This document shows, one piece after another, positions 15,536 through 23,670 of a stretch of DNA of 40,347 bases. The stretch is from the NCBI GenBank assembly GCA_002842875.1, contig PHEF01000035.1, forward strand, positions 1 to 40,347, given 5' to 3'. Position 1 is the first letter of the stretch, and each line of letters starts with the position of its first letter. Source of the stretch: Alphaproteobacteria bacterium HGW-Alphaproteobacteria-3. Lineage in GTDB: Bacteria > Pseudomonadota > Alphaproteobacteria > Parvibaculales > Parvibaculaceae. The notes under the pieces are model-generated. The model was not told where the DNA came from. It searched no databases and saw nothing but the letters and a program-made list of their open reading frames with translations. A program made the position numbers and the translations under genes.

Positions 15536-16771
15536 GTGGAACTCGCATTCGGTGCGGCCGACGCCGCCTTTCGCGACGAGGTGCGGACCTTTCTCGACGA
15601 AAAGCTGACGCCGGAGCTGCGCGCCACCGGCCGTCGCATGACAAGCGTCTATGCCGATTACGAAACGACATTGGCCTGGCACAAGGCACTGTACGAAAAG
15701 GGCTGGGTGGCGCCTGCCTGGCCGGTCGAACATGGCGGCTGCGACTGGAGCGTGATCCAGCACTACATCTTTTCGAGCGAACTTGCAGCGGCGGGGGCCC
15801 CCTCGCTGTCGCCGATGGGACTCGGCATGTGCGGTCCGGTGCTGATCGGCTATGGCACGCCCGAACAGAAGGCTCACTACCTGCCGCGCATCCTCTCCGG
15901 CGAGGATTTCTGGTGTCAGGGATATTCGGAACCGGGCTCGGGCTCCGACCTTGCGAGCCTGCAGATGAGCGCGCGAGAAGACGGCGGCGACTTCATCTGT
16001 AACGGCCAGAAGATCTGGACGACGCATGCGAATTACGCGAACCGCATCTTCAATCTCGTGCGAACCTCGAAAGAGGATATTCCCCAGCGCGGCATCACAT
16101 TCATCCTGATCGACATGGATACGCCCGGCGTGAAGGTTGAACCGCTCATCATGCTGTCCGGCGAGCACATCCAGAACCAGATATTCTTCACCGACGTGCG
16201 CGTGCCGAAGAGCAACGTCGTCGGCAAGGTCGGCGAAGGCTGGACGGTCGCGAAATATCTCATGCAGTTCGAGCGCGGCGGTCACGCCTATGCGCCGGGG
16301 CTGCATACGCGGCTCGACCGCATCCGCCGCATGGCCGGCATGGAGTCAGGCGACGGCAACGGACGCCTGATCGGCGACGAGAGCTTCGCGCGCAAGATCG
16401 CCGAAGCCGCCGCCGAAATCACCGCGCTCGAATATACCGAGCACCGCATCATGTCGGCGTTGAGCCATGGCGACGCGCCGGGCGCGGAAAGTTCGCTCCT
16501 GAAAACGCGCGGCACGGAACTGAGCCAGCGCCTGACGGAGCTCGCGCTGGAAGCCGTGGCGCATTACGCGCTGCCGTTCCAGCCGCACGCGACGGCGCCT
16601 GGCGGGCCAGTGCCGGACGCACCTTCCGTCACGCCGAACGAGACGCCGGTCGGGCCGGATTATTCCTGGCCCGTGACACCGAAATATCTCAACGACCGCG
16701 CGGGCTCGATCTATGCGGGCACGAACGAAATCCAGCGCAACATCATGGCAAAGGCCGTGCTCGGGCTCTAG
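15536..16771 (+). CDS. Acyl-CoA dehydrogenase
   Basis: A 411-residue FAD-dependent acyl-CoA dehydrogenase, introducing an alpha,beta double bond in an acyl-CoA thioester. Seen: the N-terminal helical domain (FRDEVRTFLDEKLTPEL), the FAD/substrate signature CQGYSEPGSGSDLASLQMSA, a middle beta domain (ICNGQKIWTTHANYAN), and the C-terminal YAGTNEIQRNIMAKAVLGL, which is the usual family ending. A polar insertion near HATAPGGPVPDAPSVTPNET is longer than in short-chain enzymes and fits the subgroup used for steroid, cyclic or aromatic acyl-CoA substrates (inference). GTG at 15536 is preferred: GGGAG lies six bases before it. Its stop codon overlaps that of the convergent sulfatase gene. Confidence 0.92.
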   Translation: MELAFGAADAAFRDEVRTFLDEKLTPELRATGRRMTSVYADYETTLAWHKALYEKGWVAPAWPVEHGGCDWSVIQHYIFSSELAAAGAPSLSPMGLGMCGPVLIGYGTPEQKAHYLPRILSGEDFWCQGYSEPGSGSDLASLQMSAREDGGDFICNGQKIWTTHANYANRIFNLVRTSKEDIPQRGITFILIDMDTPGVKVEPLIMLSGEHIQNQIFFTDVRVPKSNVVGKVGEGWTVAKYLMQFERGGHAYAPGLHTRLDRIRRMAGMESGDGNGRLIGDESFARKIAEAAAEITALEYTEHRIMSALSHGDAPGAESSLLKTRGTELSQRLTELALEAVAHYALPFQPHATAPGGPVPDAPSVTPNETPVGPDYSWPVTPKYLNDRAGSIYAGTNEIQRNIMAKAVLGL

Positions 16772-18540
16772 CCGCGGCGCAGCCTGCGGATGCCGAGGAG
16801 CGAAAGCCAGACGAGACCGCCGAGAATACCTGCCGCGACGAGCACAGCGGCAACGAGCTGCGCTCGCATGCCGTGCAGCCGGTTGACGGTGAGCTGTTTC
16901 ATCTGTTCATAGCCCGCCGGAACTTCAAGCGCGCCCACCGACGCGGCGTAGGCTTCGTATTCCCGCATCATCGCGGCGAAACGCTCGGGCTCGGCTTCCT
17001 TCATATCCTTCGTCTCGCCCGGATCGTCTGTAAGGTTGTAAAGATACCATTCGGTATCGCCATAGGGCGGCAGGTTGCGCATGAGTTTGTAGCCGTCTCG
17101 GAAGAGCGCGACATTGCCCGCCGCCTCCATGCCGACCGCATCCTCGTCCGAATAGGGGGACGCAACATCGCCGCGCAGCACCGGCAGAAGCGAACGCCCC
17201 GTCATCTCCTTCACCTGCCTGCCCGCGAACTCACGCGCAGGCGAAACGCCCGCAAGGTCGAGGATCGTCGGCGCGATGTCGGTGATGAAGCTGAAGCCGT
17301 GACGCGTGGCGGCCGGAACGCCCTCGCCCGCGACGATGAACGGCACACGAACGCCGCCCTCGCCCGCATAGAGCTTGAAGAAGGAGCCGGGCGCGCCATT
17401 GGCATTCGCGAATTCCGGACCGATGAACGCGAAGGTACCCTTCTCGCCCAGCCTGTCGAGATCGCGGCTGTAGCCGGCCCACCAGAGCCATTGCGCGAAA
17501 CCCGGCGTCGCCAGCGGATCGTTCGGCTCCGGACCATTGTCCGAAAGAACAAAGAAGATCGTGTTGCCGTAGTCGCCGGTCTGCTTCAGATGTTCCACGA
17601 AGCGCCCGACATGATGATCCATCGCTTCGAGCATGCCCGCATGAACGGCCATATTCATCGCGCGGATTTCCCTCTCCTTAGCCGTCAGCGCATCCCATTC
17701 CTCGCGCCCCTCGGGCATGGGACCGAGCGCGGTATTCCCCGGCACGAGGCCGCGCTCCACCACGCCCTCGAACCGCGATTGCCGCAGCGCATGCCAACCC
17801 TTGTCGTAGACGCCGATATATTTGTCGACGAACGCGCGCGGCGCCTGCACCGGAATGTGATTTGCCTGGAAGGCGAGATAGGAGAAGAAGGGGCGATCGT
17901 CTGCCTCGCTCCCGTCGAGATATTCGATCGTCTTGTCGACGATGAACTTCGAAGAATAGAAGTCCTCCGGCAGATCGGCGGGCGCGCCATCCTCGAACCA
18001 GGGCGCATCGTCGTAGATCGGCAGATAGGGCCGCTTCTCCCAATTATCCGCACCCGACGCATCGAGCGCGAAGGAGCGGTCGAAGCCATGTGCGGGTGGC
18101 AGCATGTTCGGCTCTTCATGGCCGAGATGCCACTTGCCCGCCATCGTCGTGCGGTAACCCGCCGCCTGAAGACGGCTCGCCACGGTAACGACATCGTCCG
18201 CGAGATGACCGAGATAGCCAGGTTCGCCGCGATGCTCGCGGGGCAGGGATTCCGGCAGGTTGCCGACGCCGGCCAGATGACTGTCGACACCCGTCATCAG
18301 CATGGCGCGCGACGGCGCGCAGATGGGCGAGGCGTGGAAATTCGAAAACAGGGCGCCGCGCGCCGCCAGCGCATCGATGTTGGGCGTTGCGATCTCGCTG
18401 CCATAGGCGCCCAGGTCGCTGAAGCCGACATCGTCGATGAGGATGAGCACGATGTTGGGCCGTGCGTCCTGCGCCTCTGCCGGAAGCCCCGGCAACGCAA
18501 GAAGTGCGGCGGCAAGCGCCAGAACATGTGCGAGTTTCAT
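16768..18540 (-). CDS. Periplasmic arylsulfatase with C-terminal membrane anchor
   Basis: A 590-residue sulfatase. Residues 1-23 are a signal peptide (LALAAALLALPGLPAEA). The core begins RPNIVLILIDDVGFSDLG with metal-binding Asp36-Asp37, and the catalytic Cys74 lies in C-A-P-S-R78, the formylglycine site; HASPICAPSRAMLMTG is typical of type I arylsulfatases. GKWHLG and FVLSDNGPEP carry further active-site residues. The far C-terminus (LVAAVLVAAGILGGLVWLSL then RRLRRG) is a transmembrane helix with a positive tail, so the enzyme should face the periplasm while anchored in the inner membrane. The Cys-type site needs a formylglycine-generating enzyme, not recognised in this window. GGAGGG precedes the ATG. 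Confidence 0.9.
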   Translation of the reverse strand: MKLAHVLALAAALLALPGLPAEAQDARPNIVLILIDDVGFSDLGAYGSEIATPNIDALAARGALFSNFHASPICAPSRAMLMTGVDSHLAGVGNLPESLPREHRGEPGYLGHLADDVVTVASRLQAAGYRTTMAGKWHLGHEEPNMLPPAHGFDRSFALDASGADNWEKRPYLPIYDDAPWFEDGAPADLPEDFYSSKFIVDKTIEYLDGSEADDRPFFSYLAFQANHIPVQAPRAFVDKYIGVYDKGWHALRQSRFEGVVERGLVPGNTALGPMPEGREEWDALTAKEREIRAMNMAVHAGMLEAMDHHVGRFVEHLKQTGDYGNTIFFVLSDNGPEPNDPLATPGFAQWLWWAGYSRDLDRLGEKGTFAFIGPEFANANGAPGSFFKLYAGEGGVRVPFIVAGEGVPAATRHGFSFITDIAPTILDLAGVSPAREFAGRQVKEMTGRSLLPVLRGDVASPYSDEDAVGMEAAGNVALFRDGYKLMRNLPPYGDTEWYLYNLTDDPGETKDMKEAEPERFAAMMREYEAYAASVGALEVPAGYEQMKQLTVNRLHGMRAQLVAAVLVAAGILGGLVWLSLLGIRRLRRG

Positions 18541-18676
18541 TTTCCCTCCGGGGCGGCAGCAAGCTTCTTTATGGCACTTTAACTGCAATAACATCAAGCG
18601 CGGCGGAATGACCTTGCGGGGCGCGATCGGCCTGCTAACAATCCGGCATCGAAACCGATTTTCCGGAGCTTGCCCC

Positions 18677-19348
18677 ATGAACCTCGACGAAGCGCTGAAG
18701 GCGCGGAAATCCGTGCGCGCCTTCAGGCCCGATCCTGTGCCGCTCGACCTCGTAAGGGAAATCCTCGAACTCGCCCGGCTCTCGCCCTCCGGCACCAATA
18801 TCCAGCCCTGGAAAGTGCATGTTGTGGCGGGCGAGACGCGCCGCCGCCTCGAAGAAGAAGTGCTCGCGCATCGCGAAACGCGGCCGGCCGATGCGAGCGC
18901 CGAATTTCCGCGCACGTCCAAGCGCAAGGAGCCCTACACCACGCGCATGCGCACGCTCGGCAAGGCGATGTATGGCCTGCTCGGCATTCCGAAGGGCGAC
19001 GAAGCCGCGAACTGGCACCAATGGGGCCGCAACTACCGGTTCTTCGACGCGCCGGTCGGTCTCATCTTCACGATCGACAAGGATCTCGATGCCATGAGTT
19101 TCCTCGACATCGGCATCTTCATGCAGTCGATCATGCTGGCGGCGAAATCGCGCGGGCTCGACACCTGCTCGCAAGGCGCCTGGAACAATTTCTGGACCGT
19201 GACACGGCGCGTTCTGAACGTGCCCGGCGATGAATACATCGTCTGCGGCATGTCGCTCGGCTATGCGGATGAAACGCAGGCTGTGAACACGCTCGTCGCC
19301 GAGCGCGAACCGCTGGAAAGCTTCGCGACGTTTCACGGATTTGCGTGA
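18677..19348 (+). CDS. Nitroreductase family protein
   Basis: A 223-residue FMN-dependent nitroreductase. Seen: LDEALKARKSVRAF (FMN phosphate-binding Arg-Ser), LARLSPSGTNIQPWKVHVVAG (typical SPSxxNxQPW), a middle MSFLDIGIFMQSIMLAAKSRG (helix D with the aromatic/ligand position) and the C-terminal YIVCGMSLGYAD. These enzymes reduce nitroaromatics, quinones or enones with NAD(P)H, usually as homodimers. GGAG lies eight to nine bases before the ATG. It is divergent from the sulfatase gene across 136 bp with no obvious operator. Confidence 0.9.
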   Translation: MNLDEALKARKSVRAFRPDPVPLDLVREILELARLSPSGTNIQPWKVHVVAGETRRRLEEEVLAHRETRPADASAEFPRTSKRKEPYTTRMRTLGKAMYGLLGIPKGDEAANWHQWGRNYRFFDAPVGLIFTIDKDLDAMSFLDIGIFMQSIMLAAKSRGLDTCSQGAWNNFWTVTRRVLNVPGDEYIVCGMSLGYADETQAVNTLVAEREPLESFATFHGFA

Positions 19349-19354
19349 AAAGGT

Positions 19355-19705
19355 TCAGAAGCGCAGGCGGCCAAGCGGATGGACCGGCGCGGCGCGGGCG
19401 CCGGTCATCACGGCCTGGCCCGCCGGAAGCGAGCGATGGAAATTGAAGCCGTTCTGGATCACAACGATGGTCTGCCGGTTGCCGACGCCGCCGGTGAACC
19501 CGGCAAGCTCCAGCGGGCCCGCGAGACCGGCCGTTTCCGGGGCGCAGGCGCAATCCTCGCCCGCCCACGGGTCGATCCAGTGAGGGCCTGCCCCGCCCGC
19601 CAGCTCTTCGGGCGCCCAGGGATCGATCCAGCGCACTTCTTCCGCCGCCGCCGGCCCCGCAAGGCAAGCCAGAAACCCGGCCAGAATGAAAAGACGCGCG
19701 CCCAT
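19355..19705 (-). CDS. Small secreted protein with duplicated WIDPWA motif
   Basis: A 116-residue protein with a signal peptide (FILAGFLACLAGPAAA, cleavage after about residue 21). The mature N-terminus contains RWIDPWAPEELAG and then PHWIDPWAGEDCAC, two copies of WIDPWA-x-E 17 residues apart. A C-A-C pair follows, and then a beta-rich region TIVVIQNGFNFHRSLP. I do not recognise the family. The duplicated Trp-Ile-Asp-Pro-Trp motif suggests a binding or cell-envelope adhesion element, which is speculation. The stop lies 6 bp from the convergent nitroreductase stop. A palindromic operator-like site lies 15 bp upstream of the start. Confidence 0.6.
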   Translation of the reverse strand: MGARLFILAGFLACLAGPAAAEEVRWIDPWAPEELAGGAGPHWIDPWAGEDCACAPETAGLAGPLELAGFTGGVGNRQTIVVIQNGFNFHRSLPAGQAVMTGARAAPVHPLGRLRF

Positions 19706-19719
19706 GACAACCCCGTCAC

Positions 19720-19736
19720 TGTTTCATATTGAAACA
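19720..19736. promoter_or_regulatory. Perfect palindrome TGTTTCA-TAT-TGAAACA
   Basis: Two 7-bp arms with a 3-bp spacer form a perfect 17-bp dyad, 15 bp upstream of the ATG of the small secreted protein (minus) and 121 bp upstream of the DUF35 gene (plus). It is AT-rich in a GC-rich background and has the size of a homodimeric repressor site. The cognate regulator is not encoded next to it. Confidence 0.5.
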
Positions 19737-19857
19737 TAGGTCGGGATAGGGGCCAGTTCAACGCCGCAAATCCGCGGGATTCCGGGAGTTTGCCAAAATC
19801 CCCGTCGCGGCTATCCTCCCCGCCACAAGAAACCGACAAAAAGTCAGGGAGCACGAC

Positions 19858-20271
19858 ATGGCGGAATATAATCGCCCGCTTCCCTTGCCGACGCCCGAGA
19901 CCCAGCATTTCTGGGCCGGCTGCCGCGAGGGAGAACTGAGACTGCAACGCTGCACGAGTTGCAAGGAAAGCTATTTCCCACCCCGCCCCTTCTGCCCGGC
20001 CTGCAGCTCACGCGAGGTCGAGGTCTACAGGGCCAGCGGCAAGGCAACGCTTTACAGCTACATCATCAATCACCGCCCGCGTCCCGACTTCGGCGACAAG
20101 CCGCATTCGATCGCGGTCGTCGAACTCGCCGAAGGGCCGCGCATGATGACGAACATCGTCGATTGCCCTCAGACGCCGGAAGCCCTCGTCCTCGACATGC
20201 CCCTCGAAGTGACCTTCGAGAAGGCGAATGACGAGATCAGCCTCCCCAAGTTCCGTCCCGCGAAAGGCTGA
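19858..20271 (+). CDS. DUF35 Zn-ribbon/OB-fold protein
   Basis: A 137-residue protein with an N-terminal rubredoxin-like zinc ribbon (C32-x2-C35-x10-C46-x2-C49) followed by an OB-fold (ATLYSYIINHRPRP, HSIAVVELAEGPRMMTNIVD). Members act as acyl-CoA-binding partners of thiolase-like proteins, for example in the steroid-degradation aldolase Ltp2-ChsH2 and hydratase ChsH1-ChsH2 complexes, or in acetone/aryl-ketone metabolism. Here the thiolase gene follows after 4 bp, the standard pairing. GGGAG lies six bases before the ATG. It is first in the plus-strand run that extends to 24726. Confidence 0.88.
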   Translation: MAEYNRPLPLPTPETQHFWAGCREGELRLQRCTSCKESYFPPRPFCPACSSREVEVYRASGKATLYSYIINHRPRPDFGDKPHSIAVVELAEGPRMMTNIVDCPQTPEALVLDMPLEVTFEKANDEISLPKFRPAKG

Positions 20272-20275
20272 GCCG

Positions 20276-21330
20276 ATGAAGCAGAAAACAGTGGCCGTCG
20301 TCGGCGCCGCCGAAACGACGGAAATGGGCAAGATCCCGAACACCTCGCAGCTGATGCTGCATGCGGACGCCGCCTTGAACGCAATGAGGGATGCGGGCCT
20401 CGCCGCGAAGGACATCGACGGCATCGCGACGGCGGGCGACAGCCCGGTCGAGGTTGCACACTATCTCGGCATCACGCCGACATGGGTCGACGGCACCAGC
20501 GTTGGCGGTTGTTCCTTCATGCTGCATGTCCGCCATGCGGCGGCGGCGATCAACGAAGGTCTCTGCAACACGGTGCTCATCACCCACGCGGAATCGGGCC
20601 GCTCGCGCGTCGGCGCACGACGCTTCAGCCGCGATCCGGCAAGCCAGCAGGGCCAGTTCGAAGTGCCCTACGGCATCACCAACCCGCCGACCATGTTCAC
20701 CATTCCGGCGCTTCGCTACATGAAGCAATATGGCGTCACGGAAGAGGACATCGCCAATGTCGCCGTGGTGCAGCGCGAATGGGCGGCGATGAACCCGCGC
20801 GCCTCCTTCCGCGATCCGATCACGGTGGACGACGTCCTCAACTCGCGAAGGACTTCCCGCAGAAGCCCGTCTACATTCTCGGCACGGGCGAGAGCTGCGA
20901 GACGCCGATGATCAGCCAGATGGCGGATTTCACCACCTCCAGGGCCTTCCGCGTCTCGGGCAAGAAGGCTTTCGACGAGGCAGGCATCAAGCACGCCGAC
21001 GTCGACCACCTGATGATCTACGATGCCTTCGCGCATCTGCCGGTCTACGGGCTCGAAGACCTCGGCTTCTGCGAGCGGGGCGAAGGCGCCGCCTTCATCC
21101 GCGAGGGCAATACGCGGCCGGGTGGCAGACTGCCGCTCAACACCAATGGCGGCGGCCTCTCCTACATGCATTCGGGCATGTACGGCATGTATGCGTTGCA
21201 GGAGAGCGTGCGTCAGATGAGGGGCACTGCGCCCGCGCAGGTGCCGGGAGCGAAAATCTCCATCGCGCATGGCGTCGGCGGCATGTTCGCCGCATCCGGC
21301 ACCATCGTCTTCTCGAACGAAGCACTCTGA
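20276..21330 (+). pseudogene. Thiolase-family protein with internal deletion and frameshift
   Basis: The N-terminal part (TVAVVGAAETTEMGKIPNTS, VDGTSVGGCSFMLHVRHAAA with the Cys/Ser region of the first thiolase fold, and ITNPPTMFTIPALRYMKQYG) reads in one frame to DPITVDDVLNSR. At 20844-20847 the frame changes and the C-terminal part begins at KDFPQKPVYILGTGES, ending with LPLNTNGGGLSYMHSGMYGM and ISIAHGVGGMF. The segment usually found between these, about 25-30 residues with a C-x-x-x-x-DGGGA-like core strand, is absent, and the length is off by 3n+1 bases. All other family elements look intact. The intact protein would be the partner of the DUF35 protein in CoA-ester C-C bond cleavage or formation. 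Confidence 0.8.
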
Positions 21331-21346
21331 ACCGAAGGAGGCCGGC

Positions 21347-22033
21347 ATGGACCTTGCCAAACCCAGGATCGATGTCGGCCTCTTCACGACCAATCTCGAG
21401 CCCATGCTCGACTTCTGGCAGAACGAGATCGGACTGCCCTTCGACCACATGCTGCCGCTGGGCGGCGGCATGCGGCAGCACCGCCACGACCTTCTGGGTT
21501 CGGTGCTCAAGATCAACCATTCGCGAAACGAACTGCCGGTCGCGCCGCCTTCCGGTTATCGCGAATTGCTGATCGCCCGCGAAGGATTACCCGGCCCGAA
21601 ACGGCTCGCCGATCCGGACGGCAACCGCGTGACGCTGGTGCCGCCGGGCGCTTACGGGATCGAGCGGATCGGCATCCGCCTCGGTGTGCGCGACGTGAAC
21701 GCCCACCGGCGCTTCTACGCCGTGTCGCTCGGCCTGCCGGATGTGCCCGAACAGGGGGGCGACAGCTTTCTCTGCGGCGACAGCGTCATTCTTTTCGAGA
21801 AGGCGGATGACGCACAGCCCGACCCCCTCATGGAGGGACCGGGCTGGCGCTACATCACGATCCAGATCCGCGACGTGGACGAGGAACACGAACGCATCCT
21901 CTCCCGCGGCGGCCGCGAGGGCCGCGCACCGATGACGCTTGGCAAGGTCGCGCGCATCTCCTTCATCCTCGACCCGGACGGCAACTGGATCGAGATGTCG
22001 CAGCGCGCTTCGCTCGTCGGCACGCTGGACTGA
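21347..22033 (+). CDS. VOC-superfamily protein with two domains
   Basis: A 228-residue protein with two vicinal-oxygen-chelate (glyoxalase/extradiol dioxygenase) modules: residues about 5-90 (DVGLFTTNLEPMLDFWQNEI, LADPDGNRV) and about 105-222 (IGIRLGVRDVNAHRRFYAVS, ISFILDPDGNWIEM). The second ends with the DPDGNWIE motif whose Glu usually binds the metal. Possible activities are isomerase, dioxygenase or glutathione-dependent lyase; the sequence does not decide. AAGGAGG lies six bases upstream of the ATG. It follows the thiolase by 16 bp, so it belongs to the same operon. Confidence 0.85.
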   Translation: MDLAKPRIDVGLFTTNLEPMLDFWQNEIGLPFDHMLPLGGGMRQHRHDLLGSVLKINHSRNELPVAPPSGYRELLIAREGLPGPKRLADPDGNRVTLVPPGAYGIERIGIRLGVRDVNAHRRFYAVSLGLPDVPEQGGDSFLCGDSVILFEKADDAQPDPLMEGPGWRYITIQIRDVDEEHERILSRGGREGRAPMTLGKVARISFILDPDGNWIEMSQRASLVGTLD

Positions 22034-22114
22034 CAACACTCCCCCGCTGCGCTAGACTGCACAGAACGGCAACCGGCGAAGGTGCCCGCAAGAGGCGCCG
22101 CCCAGGGAGAGAAC

Positions 22115-22723
22115 ATGCTCAAGATCTATCACGCGAAAAATACGCGCTCCATCCGCATCGTCTGGCTCTGCGAGGAGCTCGGTATCCCCTATGAACTGAA
22201 GACGCTCAATTTCTCGCCCGAAGACCTTCAGTCCGACGCCTATCTGGCGGTCCATCCGCTCGGCAAGGTGCCGTCCATCGACGATGATGGGCTCATTCTG
22301 AACGAGTCCGGCGCCATCGCGCAGTACCTCCTCGCAAAGCACGGGAAAGGCCGCCTCGAGCCCAGGCCCGGCACCGCGGAACACGGGAAGTACCTGCACT
22401 GGTTCCATTTCGCGGAGGCGAGCTTCATGGTTCCCCTCGGCAACATCGCCCAGCATTCGTTCATCCGGCCCGAAGACAAGCGCATTCCGCAAGTCGCCGC
22501 CGAGGCGGTCGAAAGCGCAAAGAAGATGCTCGGCATTCTCGACAAGGAGCTCGCGGGCAAGGCGTTCATCTGCGGCAGCGATTTCACCGCCGCCGACATC
22601 ATGCTCGGCTACTCGCTGCTGCTCGGCAAGATGTTCGGCCTGCTGACCGGCGAATACCCCAATGCAGCCGCTTATTTCGCCCGGCTCGCCGAACGCCCCG
22701 CCTTCCAGAAGGCGACGGCCTGA
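22115..22723 (+). CDS. Glutathione S-transferase
   Basis: A 202-residue GST. The N-terminal domain reads MLKIYHAKNTRSIRIVWLCE (Ser/Arg at the catalytic turn, as in Beta/Theta-like bacterial GSTs), HPLGKVPSIDDDG with the cis-Pro, and LNESGAIAQYL, where Glu-Ser binds the gamma-glutamyl group. The C-terminal helical domain has FICGSDFTAADIMLGYSLLL with the N-capping box and Asp staple. GGGAG precedes the ATG. In this cluster it could conjugate or isomerise an intermediate, which is inference from position only. Confidence 0.9.
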   Translation: MLKIYHAKNTRSIRIVWLCEELGIPYELKTLNFSPEDLQSDAYLAVHPLGKVPSIDDDGLILNESGAIAQYLLAKHGKGRLEPRPGTAEHGKYLHWFHFAEASFMVPLGNIAQHSFIRPEDKRIPQVAAEAVESAKKMLGILDKELAGKAFICGSDFTAADIMLGYSLLLGKMFGLLTGEYPNAAAYFARLAERPAFQKATA

Positions 22724-22745
22724 ACAGGGAACGAGGGAGGCTTTC

Positions 22746-23591
22746 ATGGGATACAAGACAATCGATGTGAAGCCGGTTTCCGGCGCACTTGGCGCCGAAA
22801 TCGAGGGTGTTGACCTGTCGAAGGAGCTTTCCAACGAAACCTTCGACGACATTCACCAGGCCTTCCTCGACCATGTCGTGATCTTCTTCCGCGACCAGCA
22901 CATCGGCCACGAACAGCACAAGGCGTTCGGCCGCCGCTTCGGCTCGCTCAACATCCACCCTTACGTGAAGGGCATGGACGGGCATCGCGAAATCATGCAG
23001 ATCGTGAAGGAGCCGGAAGACCGCATCAACTTCGGCGGCGGCTGGCATTCCGACATGTCGTTTCTGGAGGAGCCGGCGCTCGGCTCGATCCTCTATGCGA
23101 AGGAAGTGCCTCCCTATGGCGGCGACACGCTCTGGGCGAACCAGTATCTCGCTTACGAAACGCTCTCGGACGGCATGAAGAAGATGCTGGAAGGCCTGAA
23201 GGCCATCCACACGGCAAAGGGAGAATACAGCGAGCGCGGCGCCTCCGCCCAGCGGCGCAAATCGATGAACGTGACGGTCGCGGGCGACGATACGCCCTCC
23301 TTCGAACATCCCGTCCTGCGCACCCATCCCGAGACGGGCCGCAAGGCCCTCTACGTCAATCCCGCCTTCACCGAGAAGTTTGTGGGAATGACGAAACGGG
23401 AAAGCCGTCCTCTTCTCGATTTTCTCTTCGAGCACTGCACGCAGGAACAGTTCACCTGCCGTTTCCGCTGGACAAAAAGCGCCATCGCCTTCTGGGACAA
23501 CCGCGCTGCGCAGCACTTCGCCCTGAACGATTATCACGGCCACCGCCGCCACATGGAGCGCGTGACGGTGAACGGCGACCGGCCTTTCTGA
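22746..23591 (+). CDS. TauD/TfdA-family alpha-ketoglutarate-dependent dioxygenase
   Basis: A 281-residue Fe(II)/2-oxoglutarate dioxygenase. The facial triad is complete: H101-x-D103 in GGWHSDMSF and H257 in NRAAQHFALNDY, with the 2-oxoglutarate-binding Arg at 268 or 272 (HRRHMERV). The length and spacing match TauD closely. The N-terminus DVKPVSGALGAEIEGVDLSK is typical. Members hydroxylate taurine, sulfonates, alkyl sulfates, phenoxyacetates and similar compounds, releasing sulfite, sulfate or a phenol. An alkyl-sulfate or aryl-ether substrate would fit the neighbouring degradation genes but is not shown. GAGGGAGG precedes the ATG. It lies 22 bp after the GST. Confidence 0.92.
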   Translation: MGYKTIDVKPVSGALGAEIEGVDLSKELSNETFDDIHQAFLDHVVIFFRDQHIGHEQHKAFGRRFGSLNIHPYVKGMDGHREIMQIVKEPEDRINFGGGWHSDMSFLEEPALGSILYAKEVPPYGGDTLWANQYLAYETLSDGMKKMLEGLKAIHTAKGEYSERGASAQRRKSMNVTVAGDDTPSFEHPVLRTHPETGRKALYVNPAFTEKFVGMTKRESRPLLDFLFEHCTQEQFTCRFRWTKSAIAFWDNRAAQHFALNDYHGHRRHMERVTVNGDRPF

Positions 23592-23670
23592 GACATTCGC
23601 GTGGATTTGAGGCCAGGCGGGAGTCGCGATCCGCTATGATGACGGCGAACAGAGCGCGGAGTTCCCGGTA

